Source: Bacillota bacterium
GTDB taxonomy: Bacteria > Bacillota > Clostridia > Acetivibrionales > DSM-1351
Length of the DNA: 64,000 nt
Reading direction: 5' to 3'
Assembly (NCBI GenBank): GCA_023397905.1
Contig: JAEWSZ010000134.1
Coordinates: 1-64,000, forward strand
How positions within the stretch are numbered: position 1 is the stretch's first letter; each line of letters begins with the position of its first letter. The notes below the pieces were generated by a model, which was not told where the DNA came from, did no database searches, and was given only the letters and a program-made list of their open reading frames with translations. This document shows, in pieces, positions 17,266 through 26,547 of the stretch. Position numbers and translations under genes: made by a program.

Positions 17266-18405
17266 ATGGCAAAAAACAAAGGATTGTCAAATGCGAAAGA
17301 TGCAAAGAAAGATGAGTTTTATACACAGTACGAAGTTATCCAGTCAGAATTAAATAATTATGAAAATTTATTTCGGGAGAAGGCTGTATTTTGTAATTGT
17401 GATGATCCATATGAAAGTAATTTCTTTCAATTTTTTATAAGAAATTTTAATTATCTGGGATTAAAGAGACTTATCTGCACTTGCTACTTAGGTTCGCCAA
17501 TAGCATATACTCAGTTAAGTTTATTTGATGATATGGACAAACTCATGACGAATGTGAATGGCTATGTTATTGATATAACTGAGGTTCCTATGAAAAATGG
17601 TCGAGGTGTCACGGATGACGATATCAACACTCTACTTAAATCCAAAAAACGCGGTGTAAAAAAATTAAAAGGCGATGGAGATTTCCGTTCTGAAGAATGT
17701 ATTGAATATTTGAAACAGGCTGATATTGTTGTGACCAATCCGCCATTTTCTTTATTCCGCGAGTATTTAGCACAGCTTATGGAATATAACAAGCAATTTC
17801 TTATTATTGGAAATGTGAACGCTATAACTTACAAGGAAGTATTTCCTTTGATAAAAGAAAATAGATTATGGCTTGGGGCAAGCATTCACAGCGGTGATAG
17901 GAAGTTTTATGTTCCTGACGATTATCCCTTAAATGCTGCAGGATGCGGTGTAGATGATAATGGCCGTAGATTTATTCGAGTAAAGGGTGTTAGATGGTTT
18001 ACAAATCTCGACTATGCCAAGCGACACGATGTGCTCGACTTATATAAAACCTATAACAAGGATTTATATCCCAATTATCATAATTATGATGCCATCAATG
18101 TGAATATAACAACAGAGATTCCTAAGGATTATGAAGGCGAAATGGGCGTTCCTATTACGTTCTTAGATAAATATAATCCTGACCAGTTTGAAATAATCGG
18201 AATGTCAGCAACACAAGAAACTATGGAACAACCCGTTATGTTCGGCGAGGAATTCATAAAAATCTATAGAAAACAGGGTGGTACTGGGCACTTCTCGCCA
18301 AATATGTATGGTGTCTGTTACTTTGATAGTGATGGAAAGGCAAAAGTCCCATATGGGCGTATTCTTATCCGTAATAAGCATCCCAAAATGAAAGGAGCCG
18401 AATAA
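17266..18405 (+). CDS. EcoRI-family adenine-specific DNA methyltransferase
   Basis: The 379-residue protein resembles the M.EcoRI family of N6-adenine methyltransferases: the N-terminal KDEFYTQYEVIQSELNNYE, the SAM-region FCNCDDPYESNFFQFFIRNF, and the catalytic NPPF at 158-161 (IVVTNPPFSLFREYLAQL), then FLIIGNVNAITYKEVFPLI. M.EcoRI is about 326 residues, so this member is longer at the C-terminus. It should methylate adenine in host DNA. The next gene starts two bases after its stop and encodes a nuclease, so a modification-restriction pairing is likely. The target sequence cannot be read from the protein. Confidence 0.88.
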   Translation: MAKNKGLSNAKDAKKDEFYTQYEVIQSELNNYENLFREKAVFCNCDDPYESNFFQFFIRNFNYLGLKRLICTCYLGSPIAYTQLSLFDDMDKLMTNVNGYVIDITEVPMKNGRGVTDDDINTLLKSKKRGVKKLKGDGDFRSEECIEYLKQADIVVTNPPFSLFREYLAQLMEYNKQFLIIGNVNAITYKEVFPLIKENRLWLGASIHSGDRKFYVPDDYPLNAAGCGVDDNGRRFIRVKGVRWFTNLDYAKRHDVLDLYKTYNKDLYPNYHNYDAINVNITTEIPKDYEGEMGVPITFLDKYNPDQFEIIGMSATQETMEQPVMFGEEFIKIYRKQGGTGHFSPNMYGVCYFDSDGKAKVPYGRILIRNKHPKMKGAE

Positions 18406-18407
18406 TT

Positions 18408-19532
18408 ATGAAAATTACACCAATAAGCATCAAAGTGCGCGATATCTTTGACTGTTATTCTGATAACGGTGATGATGGTGTCTTTGCTTATGGGGGAAGG
18501 CTTGCAGTTCGCCCTCCGTATCAGCGTGAATTCGTATATGATACCGCCCAAGCTGAAAGAGTGATACATACCGTTCTTAAAGGTTTCCCTCTTAATGTTA
18601 TGTATTGGGTGAAAGTCGGAGAAGACAAATACGAGGTGCTTGACGGTCAGCAACGCACCTTGTCGGTGATGCAATACTTGAAGCATCAATTTCCAATAAC
18701 ATTGAATAGTCAGAAATACTACTGGGATTCGTTGCCTGATGACAAGTATAATGCCATCATTAATTACGAGTTTATGATTTATATCTGCGAAGGTGAAGAA
18801 TCTGAAAAGCTGGAATGGTTTGAGGTCGTCAATATAGCTGGCGTACGATTGACAGACCAGGAACTACGTAATTCTGTGTATACAGGAGAATGGCTCTCTG
18901 ATGCGAAGATGCATTTCTCAAAGAGAAACTGTGCAGCAAAGGGGCTTTCGGATAAATATATCACAGGTGATCCAAATAGGCAGGAATTGTTGGAAAAGGC
19001 GCTTAAGGGCATTTGTGAATTTCAGGGTATAAAGGATTTAACAGATTATATGTCGGCTCATAAGGCTACTTCTGATGCAGACGAGCTTTGGCAGTATTTC
19101 CAAGACGTGATACATTGGGTAGAAAAGATTTTCCCGCAGTATTATGCTGATATGAAGGGTGTCGACTGGTGCCATCTTTACAATGTATATCATGGTAATT
19201 CATACAATTCGACAACAATGGCAAGCGAAGTTAAAAAATTGCACGAAGATGATGAGGTGCAGAAGACTAAAGGAATTTATGAGTTCTTACTCAGTAAGAA
19301 CTTTGACCCGTTTGCTGGACGTTTGCTAGATCTTCGTTCTTTTGAGAAGCGTGATAAGATGGCAGCATACAGCAAGCAAGGTGGTATTTGTACAATTTGT
19401 CATCAGCATTTCGAGTATGACGAAATGGAAGGCGACCATATCAAACCGTGGAGTAAAGGCGGTCGTACGGTTCCTGATAACTGTCAGATGCTTTGCAAAG
19501 ATTGCAATGGCAAGAAGACTGACAAGTATTAA
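18408..19532 (+). CDS. DUF262 (ParB-like NTPase) and HNH nuclease fusion protein
   Basis: In this 374-residue protein the N-terminal half is DUF262: RPPYQREFVYD near 37 and D79-G-Q-Q-R83 (LDGQQRTLSVMQYL). It is the ParB/sulfiredoxin-like fold of the GmrSD and BrxU restriction proteins, which can bind or hydrolyse NTPs. The C-terminus is an HNH nuclease: zinc pair C328-x2-C331, catalytic D343-H344 in GDHIKPWSKGG, then C363-x2-C366-N367. GmrSD-type enzymes cut modified phage DNA. Here the partner is an EcoRI-type methylase, so it could cut unmodified DNA, or modified DNA with the methylase as protector. The gene is coupled to the methylase, and a terminator follows. Confidence 0.88.
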   Translation: MKITPISIKVRDIFDCYSDNGDDGVFAYGGRLAVRPPYQREFVYDTAQAERVIHTVLKGFPLNVMYWVKVGEDKYEVLDGQQRTLSVMQYLKHQFPITLNSQKYYWDSLPDDKYNAIINYEFMIYICEGEESEKLEWFEVVNIAGVRLTDQELRNSVYTGEWLSDAKMHFSKRNCAAKGLSDKYITGDPNRQELLEKALKGICEFQGIKDLTDYMSAHKATSDADELWQYFQDVIHWVEKIFPQYYADMKGVDWCHLYNVYHGNSYNSTTMASEVKKLHEDDEVQKTKGIYEFLLSKNFDPFAGRLLDLRSFEKRDKMAAYSKQGGICTICHQHFEYDEMEGDHIKPWSKGGRTVPDNCQMLCKDCNGKKTDKY

Positions 19533-19597
19533 GAAAATATTTTTGCCTATTTCAAAAGCTAAAGATGTTCAAGGCATTATACCTCACTGTGCACGAC

Positions 19598-19634
19598 AGA
19601 AAGCTCGGAAAACCATTGATTTTCCGAGCTTTCT
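19598..19634. terminator. Bidirectional terminator between HNH gene and tRNA-Ala
   Basis: A perfect 15-bp stem (AGAAAGCTCGGAAAA paired with TTTTCCGAGCTTTCT) with a 7-base loop lies between the convergent nuclease gene and tRNA-Ala, three bases from the tRNA 3' end. Confidence 0.8.
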
Positions 19635-19637
19635 ATG

Positions 19638-19712
<75 letters not shown>

Positions 19713-19879
19713 ATATATTGGAAAACCCTTTATTCATGAAGTTCCCCGGCTTTTCCATTTTTAGAACTGTTTCTTTCTTGTGTGGTTGCACATCCGATAA
19801 CTTACGCTCCCACCTCACCTATCGCCTCTCCGACACTCATCTCCACTCCAAGTAATCACCCCCAACTCCCCATAACCCT

Positions 19880-19939
19880 CAACAAAACCAGCCAACAAAC
19901 TCACCCTTATAAGTGTAAGTTCATTGGCTGGTTTTGTTG
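19880..19939 (-). terminator. Terminator of the rhamnosidase operon
   Basis: A perfect 16-bp stem (CAACAAAACCAGCCAA arms) with a 28-base loop lies 12 bases after the rhamnosidase stop on the transcribed strand. The flanks AACCC and GGGTT extend the pairing. Confidence 0.75.
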
Positions 19940-19951
19940 GGGTTTACCCTA

Positions 19952-22684
19952 TCAGTTTTTCACAGTAAAACTGTAACTTCCGGAGCCCAGTTTGAAATTC
20001 AGGTGGCTGCCTTCCCGGGTAACAGCTGAGATACCTTTTACGTCTGATGTCATTTTATTGTTTTTCCAGATGACGGTGTCTCCCTCCAGCAGGGTCACCG
20101 AATCCGATTGTGTGTCGGCCACCGGCAAGGATACATCTGCCGTGCTGTTAAAGGGGATGGTTATTTTAAAATTTAATTTGTCGTCCGCCTTGCTCCAGCT
20201 GGATTCAACGTCGCCTTTAACGGTTTTGATCCTGCAGTTGACATATTGCAGATCAGGTATTACGACAGGCTTCACTGTTAATGCTCCAAAACCCGTGGCC
20301 TCCTCTCCTGCTCTGATGCCTCCCAGGTATTTATAGAACCAGCTTCCCACGGTGCCGTACATGGGATGGTTGTGGGAGTTCATGGCGCCGCCCGTGGCAT
20401 ACTCCCACCTCTCCCATATTGTGGTGGCGCCCATTGAGATCATATAGCCCCAGCTCGGATATGTGGTCTGGGTCACCAGCTTGTATGCCACGTCGGCATA
20501 TCCCTCTTCCGTCAGGACTTCAAGTATATACTTGGTGCACAGGTTGCCGGTGCTCAAATGGTAGTTCCTTTTTTCAACATCCTTTACCACATTCTCCAGA
20601 ATATGTTTTCTGTGGCCCTCCGGCACAATGTCCAGATACAGCGGGAATACATTGGAGGACTGGCTGCCCGTGGCATAGTTCAGATTATCCTTATCAAAAA
20701 ACTTATCGTTAAAGGCCCTTTTTACCCTTTCAGCGAGCTTTTCATAAACCTCTGAGTCTTCATTTTTACCCAGGATACGGGCAATTCTAGCCACCAATTT
20801 TGCATTATAGTAGTAATATCCCGTAGACATGAGGCTTCCCGGTGTTATGGCCGAAACGGCGCCTTCGCCGAGGCTTTCCGTCACACTTTCTCCGGCCGGT
20901 GGAGCCCAGTCCCCGAAGGTAGTATATTCTATTATATAATCCTGTGCCATATTCCCCATGCACCTGATCCATTCCTTGAAGCCTTCATAATGTAATTCTA
21001 ATATACGCTTATCCCCATAATTGAGGTACAGCAGCCACGGGATGTTTATATAACTGCTGCAGACTGGGTCGGCGGGCTTCCAGCCCCAGCCGAAGGGGGC
21101 TGTGTCCGTGATGGCTCCGGTGTCCTGATCCTGTGCGTCGGAGATATCGTTGATCCACTTTGGAAAGAACCGTGACATATTAAAATTGTACACCGTCTCC
21201 TCTCCCCTGACAGTGGCGTCGTTGAGCCAGCCCTGCCTTTCATTTCTCTGAGGGCAGTCCGTGGGGATGCTGTGCAGATTGCTGACCTCCGTCCACACCA
21301 CATTTGAATGAAGCCTGTTTATCAATTCATTGCTGCAGGAAAAGCTTCCCGTGATGTCCACCGAGGAACGCACTATTCTTCCGGTGATACTGTTCAGATC
21401 AGGCACTCCCGGGAAATCCTCCACCTGGACGTATCTGAAGCCATGGTATGTAAATCTGGGCTCGTAAATTTCCTCACCTTCGCCCTTCAATATGTATATG
21501 TCCCTTGCCATAGCGGTTCTCAGGTTTTCCTGGTTTACGGTCCCGTCATCATACAGGGTCTCTGCAAACCTCATGGTGACCTTTGTACCTCCGGGCCCCG
21601 TTACCTTCAGCTTAGCCCAGCCCGCAAAGTTCTGCCCCATATCATAAACATATACGTTTTCCCTGGCTTTTTTAACACTTACGGGCTTTATGTCACCCAT
21701 GACTTTTATGGGTTCCAGCGGCTGGGCGGTCAGCTTGCCCGCGGGGCCGTGTATGGCACAGGGAGCGGTCCAGGTCTCGAAATACTTCTTTTTGTCCATA
21801 CTTTCAATGTATCCCGGCGTCTCCCAGCCGCTTTTTTCTTCCCTTGCGTCATATATTTCACCGTCGTAAATGCTGTTTTCAAGAATAGGCCCGGAGGCTA
21901 TCTGCCATTCCGTAAAATTGGTATTGGTATAGATAACTGTTTTCCCGCCGTCTTCCGTATCCACTTCCAGCTGGAACAGCAGGGCGGTGGCGGCATACCA
22001 TCCGTTGCCCAGTATCACTCCGATTACATTATCTCCCGTACTTAAATAATCCGTGACATCATGGGTGACATAAAAAACTCTTTTGTTGTATTCGGTGCAG
22101 CCCGGGTCAAGGACATTATCTCCCACCTTCTTGCCGTTGAGCCTGAATTCATTGTATCCCACGCCGCTGATATACGCCCGGGCTTTTACGGGCCGCTGCT
22201 CCAGCCTGAATTCATTGCGGAATAAAATGGATTTGCCGCACTTGGACCCGTGAAACCCCATCCATATACCCTTCCACTCCTTTTTATCCAGCAGGCCCAT
22301 TTCAAAATGTGCGATCTCACTGAATTCGCTTGCGCCGTATTCCCCGATCCAGATACACACCTTCCAGAAGTATATGCCCCTGCTGGCAAGTTCTTTCCCG
22401 CCATACTCTATATCAACGGAACTGCCGGAGGTCACTTTGCCCGAATCCCACATATCTCCTATATCCGAAGCGGCCTTTTCACCGCTGCTTGAAACAATTA
22501 TCCTGTAAGCCAGCTGTTTTATGCCTCTTTCACCACACTGAGCCATCCAGGAAAACCGCGGTTTCAAAACATCTATCCCCAGCGGATTCTGCGCATATTC
22601 GCATTGCAGGTTATAAATCCGTAAGGTCCCGCTGCCTGTGGCTTCGCCGCTTGTGGATCTGCCGGAGTCAAATTCATTGGTCAT
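19952..22684 (-). CDS. Alpha-L-rhamnosidase, glycoside hydrolase family 78
   Basis: This 910-residue enzyme removes terminal alpha-L-rhamnose from plant glycosides and pectic side chains. The order of domains is a beta-sandwich start (RIYNLQCEYAQNPLGID, PRFSWMAQ), Bac_rhamnosid_N (ARAYISGVGYNEFRLNGKKV), a concanavalin-like domain with VYDMGQNFAGW, then the (alpha/alpha)6 catalytic barrel. Catalytic-site motifs are CPQRNERQGWLNDATVRGEE and TTIWERWEYATGG, with the general base Glu in WERW, and a C-terminal beta domain follows. No signal peptide, so it should act on imported oligosaccharides. It is the last gene of the leftward sugar locus, in keeping with import by the ABC system upstream. Confidence 0.94.
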   Translation of the reverse strand: MTNEFDSGRSTSGEATGSGTLRIYNLQCEYAQNPLGIDVLKPRFSWMAQCGERGIKQLAYRIIVSSSGEKAASDIGDMWDSGKVTSGSSVDIEYGGKELASRGIYFWKVCIWIGEYGASEFSEIAHFEMGLLDKKEWKGIWMGFHGSKCGKSILFRNEFRLEQRPVKARAYISGVGYNEFRLNGKKVGDNVLDPGCTEYNKRVFYVTHDVTDYLSTGDNVIGVILGNGWYAATALLFQLEVDTEDGGKTVIYTNTNFTEWQIASGPILENSIYDGEIYDAREEKSGWETPGYIESMDKKKYFETWTAPCAIHGPAGKLTAQPLEPIKVMGDIKPVSVKKARENVYVYDMGQNFAGWAKLKVTGPGGTKVTMRFAETLYDDGTVNQENLRTAMARDIYILKGEGEEIYEPRFTYHGFRYVQVEDFPGVPDLNSITGRIVRSSVDITGSFSCSNELINRLHSNVVWTEVSNLHSIPTDCPQRNERQGWLNDATVRGEETVYNFNMSRFFPKWINDISDAQDQDTGAITDTAPFGWGWKPADPVCSSYINIPWLLYLNYGDKRILELHYEGFKEWIRCMGNMAQDYIIEYTTFGDWAPPAGESVTESLGEGAVSAITPGSLMSTGYYYYNAKLVARIARILGKNEDSEVYEKLAERVKRAFNDKFFDKDNLNYATGSQSSNVFPLYLDIVPEGHRKHILENVVKDVEKRNYHLSTGNLCTKYILEVLTEEGYADVAYKLVTQTTYPSWGYMISMGATTIWERWEYATGGAMNSHNHPMYGTVGSWFYKYLGGIRAGEEATGFGALTVKPVVIPDLQYVNCRIKTVKGDVESSWSKADDKLNFKITIPFNSTADVSLPVADTQSDSVTLLEGDTVIWKNNKMTSDVKGISAVTREGSHLNFKLGSGSYSFTVKN

Positions 22685-22720
22685 AGTCCATTATCCCTTT
22701 CTCAAAATGTTTTTAAAATA

Positions 22721-23470
22721 TTACTGCGCTATATTCATTTTCCTGAGATTGTTAAAGCTTATTTCCACGCTTTCGATGCTGGGCCTGCTGCAAACGTCCT
22801 GTTCCACAAATGCCCATTCCACGCCGAGCTTTTCGCCTGTTTCCGCAAAAGCTTTTATGTCCAGGCAGCCCTCCCCTACTTCGGCAAAGTTCGGCTTTGT
22901 ATCCTTTATCATGTCCTTCAGGTGTATATATTTGAGCAGGGCCGCATTTTTCTTCATGTATTCTATGGTGTCAACGTTTGAATAGGAGGACCAGAAGGTG
23001 TCCAGCTCCATTTTGAGGCCGCTTACCCTCCTCATATACATGTCCAGGATATATTCATTGTCTATTTTCGCAAATTCAAAATCGTGGTTGTGATAGCACA
23101 ATTGGATATTATACAGCTTGCACTTTTCATTTATATCATGGATCAATTCCATTACTTCCAGGAAATCATTATCGTTCTTTCTCATTTCGGGAGGCAGCCA
23201 TGGGACGGAAATGGTGTCCATTCCCAGAGTTTTTGCAAACTCGATCTCACCTTCCAGGTTATTTTTCAGGCTGTCCAAGGGCACATGGCTGTTCACGGCC
23301 CGGATGCCAAGGCCATCAATTACCTTTTTGAGTTCCTTTGCCTTCATTCCGTGGTAACCCGCGAATTCCAGCCCCTGATAGCCTATATCCGAAACCTTTT
23401 TTATGGTTCCGGGAAAGTCCTTCTCACAGAAGTCCCTTACACAAAACAGCTGTAGACCTATTTTCAACAA
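22721..23470 (-). CDS. Sugar phosphate isomerase/epimerase (xylose isomerase-like TIM barrel)
   Basis: The 249-residue AP-endonuclease-2-like barrel begins MLKIGLQLFCVRDFCEKDFP. Metal-ligand regions typical of IolE/Hyi-type enzymes are visible: LCYHNHDFEF, GLKMELDTFW, KYIHLKDM and WAFVEQDV. Members isomerise or epimerise sugars, keto-inositols or hydroxypyruvate. It sits between an NAD-dependent dehydrogenase and rhamnosidase, so it should act on a product of the imported sugar. The exact reaction cannot be assigned. Confidence 0.88.
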   Translation of the reverse strand: MLKIGLQLFCVRDFCEKDFPGTIKKVSDIGYQGLEFAGYHGMKAKELKKVIDGLGIRAVNSHVPLDSLKNNLEGEIEFAKTLGMDTISVPWLPPEMRKNDNDFLEVMELIHDINEKCKLYNIQLCYHNHDFEFAKIDNEYILDMYMRRVSGLKMELDTFWSSYSNVDTIEYMKKNAALLKYIHLKDMIKDTKPNFAEVGEGCLDIKAFAETGEKLGVEWAFVEQDVCSRPSIESVEISFNNLRKMNIAQ

Positions 23471-23483
23471 AATACCAACTCCT

Positions 23484-24521
23484 TTAGGCGCTTATTTTTA
23501 CTTTTTTACCTGAAGCCGACGACTCCATGCAGGCGAATATTATATTGAGCGCCGCCAGCCCTTCTTCTCCCGATATTTCAGGAGGAATGCCGGTGGCAAT
23601 GCTTTTGACGAAGAGGTCTATCACACCCGACTTTGACTGATTGTCATTTGTCTGGATATCCCCCACCTTGCAGTAAAGCTTTTCTCCGTTTCTTTTAGTT
23701 ATCTCAATAGGGAAATCTGGGTTATCGTAAATTTTCATGACTCCGCCGCTGCAATATAAAACCGTGCTGTTATTCTCACGGCCGTAATTTGTCCAGCTTG
23801 CAGTCATTGTACCGGTAATGCCCGTTTTTGATTTCAAAATGCAGAAAGCGTTATCATCCACACCGATCAATTCCCCGCCGGGGCCTTTTTTGTCCAGAGT
23901 TGTGACCAGCGCCATTACTTCCGTGATTTCATCTCCTATGAGCCATCGGATAAGGTCCGCCTTGTGAATGCCAAGATCGCCCATGGCGCCCATGGTGGCC
24001 GACTTTTTATCAAAAAACCAGGTGTTTGCCCCCTTATCCATGCTCCAGTTCTCGGGCCCACTGTGGGAAAATGTGGTTGAGAAACTTATGATCCTGCCCA
24101 GCTCACCGCTCAAAAGTATGCTTTTGGCTTTGGCATGGGCAGCGGCCAGCCTCTGGTTATGGCCGATCATGAGAAACTTCCCGGACTCCTTTGCCGCTGC
24201 GATCATTTCTCTGGCAGCTTCCGGCGACGTTGCCATGGGTTTTTCGCAGAGCACATGTTTTCCGGCCTGCAGGGCAGCTATGGTAATCGGGGCATGAAAG
24301 CTGTTTGCGGTGCAGACGCTCACGGCGTCTATTTCGCCGTCCGCCAGCATATCCTGGTAGGAATCGTACGCCCTTCCCCCGTATTGCCCGCACATTTCAG
24401 CGGCTCTGCCCTTTAAAGGGTCAAAAAAGCCTTGGATCTGGGCATCGGCATTTGAGGAATATTCCGGCGCATGCCTGAATTTAGTTATGGAACCGCACCC
24501 TATTATACCTACACGAATCAT
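23484..24521 (-). CDS. Gfo/Idh/MocA-family NAD(P)-dependent oxidoreductase
   Basis: The roughly 345-residue protein has an N-terminal Rossmann fold (MIRVGIIGCGSI) and the family hallmark CEKPMA in HVLCEKPMATSPEAA. GDLGIHKADLIRWLIG holds the catalytic-domain His. The start at 24521 is preferred over a frame 63 bases longer because GGGAGG lies five bases before this ATG and the extra residues do not resemble the family. It probably oxidises or reduces a cyclic sugar or inositol derivative together with the adjacent isomerase and alcohol dehydrogenase. Confidence 0.9.
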   Translation of the reverse strand: MIRVGIIGCGSITKFRHAPEYSSNADAQIQGFFDPLKGRAAEMCGQYGGRAYDSYQDMLADGEIDAVSVCTANSFHAPITIAALQAGKHVLCEKPMATSPEAAREMIAAAKESGKFLMIGHNQRLAAAHAKAKSILLSGELGRIISFSTTFSHSGPENWSMDKGANTWFFDKKSATMGAMGDLGIHKADLIRWLIGDEITEVMALVTTLDKKGPGGELIGVDDNAFCILKSKTGITGTMTASWTNYGRENNSTVLYCSGGVMKIYDNPDFPIEITKRNGEKLYCKVGDIQTNDNQSKSGVIDLFVKSIATGIPPEISGEEGLAALNIIFACMESSASGKKVKISA

Positions 24522-24623
24522 GGTAAACCTCCCAAAACAATATCCGGTAATTAAATCTAAGCCATTATGCAATATTATTTTCATGCAAAAAATATTTCTA
24601 TGTAGTAAATATCCTTTTGTAAT

Positions 24624-24650
24624 AAAGTCAATTACTATTGGCTGAAAGCC
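24624..24650 (+). repeat. 27-base motif shared with the RNA array at 38912-38938
   Basis: The plus strand here starts AAAGTCAATTACTAT and ends GGCTGAAAGCC. It matches the complement of 38912-38938 at 25 of 27 positions. Together with the next bases it folds into a hairpin (CTATTGGC, loop TGAAA, GCCGATAG). It lies between the alcohol dehydrogenase stop and the Gfo/Idh/MocA start, both read leftward. Confidence 0.6.
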
Positions 24651-24678
24651 GATAGTTTGGGTTTGAGACTAAAGCCTA

Positions 24679-25635
24679 CTATGGTATCACAATGCCCTTA
24701 AGATAACCGGCGGGTTTGTTTTCCAGTGTCTCAAAGGCCTTCTGTATATCGCTCAGCGGGAAAGTGTGGCTGACTATTTCTTCAACCTTAAACACGCCCT
24801 CATTCAACAGTGACACCGCGCGCCTCAGATCATCCATGGGGTTTTGTGCAAACAGGGGATGTGGGACTATGATCTGTGCGGACTTTTCTATGGCAACCCT
24901 GAAATCAAATTCCTTGCAGACAGCCTCATGGGAGCTCATCAGTATAAGCCTTCCCCTGCCCGTACTTTTAAGGTATTTCTGTGCGCTGTTCAGAAGCGAG
25001 GGGATTCCCGTGCCCTCGATGACAAAGTCGGCCATGCTTCCGTGTGTTATATCCGATACCGCTTTTGCAGCGTCTTCCTTTTTAGAATTGACAGTATGCG
25101 TGGCGCCGAATTTTTTCGCCAGCTCAAGTTTTTCATCATCAATATCCAGAGCAATAAGAGAAGACAGGAAGCCGCCGGCCAAAGCCTGTATGCACCACAG
25201 GCCCATAGGCCCGCAGCCCTGTATTACCGCATGGTCTCCGGCTTCAGGCGCCGTTCCCCGCAACACCGTGACAATGCATTTGAGAGGTTCTCCCAGCGCA
25301 TATCCGGGATTTATGCCCGGGGCCAGCTTGCAGCAGCTGCCTTCGCTTGCCAGGGCGTATTCGGAAAATCCCGAAAGGCTGTTTGGCAGCACTGTAATAT
25401 TGTCTCCCACTTTAATTTCTTTTACCTTCTCTCCTGTTTCCACGACCGTGCCGGCCCACTCATGTCCCAGAGTCTGGGGGCATGAGCCCAGCAGGCCCTT
25501 CCAGTGGTTCAGTTCCCAGTTGCACAATCCGCAGGCCGCCACCTTCACCAGCACCTGGTCCTCTTTGGGATAAATATCTCTTTCAGACAGCTCAAATTTA
25601 CCCGGAGCCGTCAATATGGCACTTTTTGTTTTCAT
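24679..25635 (-). CDS. Zinc-dependent medium-chain alcohol/polyol dehydrogenase
   Basis: The 318-residue protein is a zinc-type medium-chain dehydrogenase of the sorbitol/threonine dehydrogenase kind: catalytic zinc Cys in VAACGLCNWE and GHEWAGTVVETGEKV, GDNITVLP, and the cofactor loop GCGPMGLWCIQA. The structural-zinc four-cysteine lobe is absent or reduced, which explains the shorter length. It should oxidise a sugar or polyol with NAD(P) in the cytosol. It precedes the Gfo/Idh/MocA gene in the rhamnosidase locus. Confidence 0.88.
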   Translation of the reverse strand: MKTKSAILTAPGKFELSERDIYPKEDQVLVKVAACGLCNWELNHWKGLLGSCPQTLGHEWAGTVVETGEKVKEIKVGDNITVLPNSLSGFSEYALASEGSCCKLAPGINPGYALGEPLKCIVTVLRGTAPEAGDHAVIQGCGPMGLWCIQALAGGFLSSLIALDIDDEKLELAKKFGATHTVNSKKEDAAKAVSDITHGSMADFVIEGTGIPSLLNSAQKYLKSTGRGRLILMSSHEAVCKEFDFRVAIEKSAQIIVPHPLFAQNPMDDLRRAVSLLNEGVFKVEEIVSHTFPLSDIQKAFETLENKPAGYLKGIVIP

Positions 25636-25700
25636 AATAATCTCCTATCAACGCGCATAGCGCTTAAACAAATAGTAATGAAAAACCGATTTAGCGGGTT

Positions 25701-26534
25701 TTAGCCTTTTACACTGCCCGCAGCCACTCCTGACACAATGTATTTCTGGAAGAAAATAAATATAATAAACGCGGGGACCATGGCCGTGGTGGCTGCCGCA
25801 AACATGCCTCCCCAATCCGAGGTATACTGCTGGATGAACATCTGAAGCCCCACGGGGATGGTCATCAGCTCATCCTTTCTGAGAAATATGTTTGCTATCA
25901 TGTATTCGTTCCAGCACTGCAAAAATGAGTATATGGCAACCGCTATAATTCCCGGCCCGGAAATGGGAAGTACTATCCTCACAAAGGACTGGGCTTTTGA
26001 ATACCCGTCTATCCAGGCCGCCTGCTCAAGTTCCTTCGGGATGGAATCAAAGAAGCCTTTGAACATCCATGTGGCAAAGGGCAGATTCATGGACAGGTAT
26101 ATGGAAATGACACCCATATGGGTATTGACTATTCCGGCCTTTTTAAAAAGAATGAACAGGGGGATCAGCGACAATATCAGAGGAAACATCTGCATCATCA
26201 GCAGGAAATTTGAATAGCCTTTTACCATTATGTATTTGTACCTGGACATTATAAAACCCGCCATACCGGCCACAATTATACTTAAGGCAGTCCCTATGCT
26301 GGTCACAAAGAAACTGTTCCTGATAAAAATAAGCATTTTAGAATTCAAATACATGGAAATATAATTATCAAAGGTAAACTGCTTCGGAAGTATGCTGTTG
26401 CTGGACATCATGATCTCGCTGGTGGACTTGAAGGAATTGATAATTACAAACAAAATAGGAAAATCAATAATAATTGTAAAAACCAGTATAATCAGAAATA
26501 ATATAAACCTGTTAAGTTTTTTCCCTTTTTTCAT
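25701..26534 (-). CDS. ABC sugar transporter permease, MalG-like
   Basis: A 277-residue membrane protein with six hydrophobic segments, the EAA loop LEQAAWIDGYSKAQSFVRIVLP and the C-terminal KYIVSGVAAGSVKG tail of MalG-type CUT1 permeases. It follows the MalF-like gene by 13 bases. Its partners are the MalF-like subunit and one of two binding proteins encoded upstream. No ATPase gene is in the locus, so a shared ATPase is expected. Confidence 0.92.
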   Translation of the reverse strand: MKKGKKLNRFILFLIILVFTIIIDFPILFVIINSFKSTSEIMMSSNSILPKQFTFDNYISMYLNSKMLIFIRNSFFVTSIGTALSIIVAGMAGFIMSRYKYIMVKGYSNFLLMMQMFPLILSLIPLFILFKKAGIVNTHMGVISIYLSMNLPFATWMFKGFFDSIPKELEQAAWIDGYSKAQSFVRIVLPISGPGIIAVAIYSFLQCWNEYMIANIFLRKDELMTIPVGLQMFIQQYTSDWGGMFAAATTAMVPAFIIFIFFQKYIVSGVAAGSVKG

Positions 26535-26547
26535 ATTATGTCTCCCC

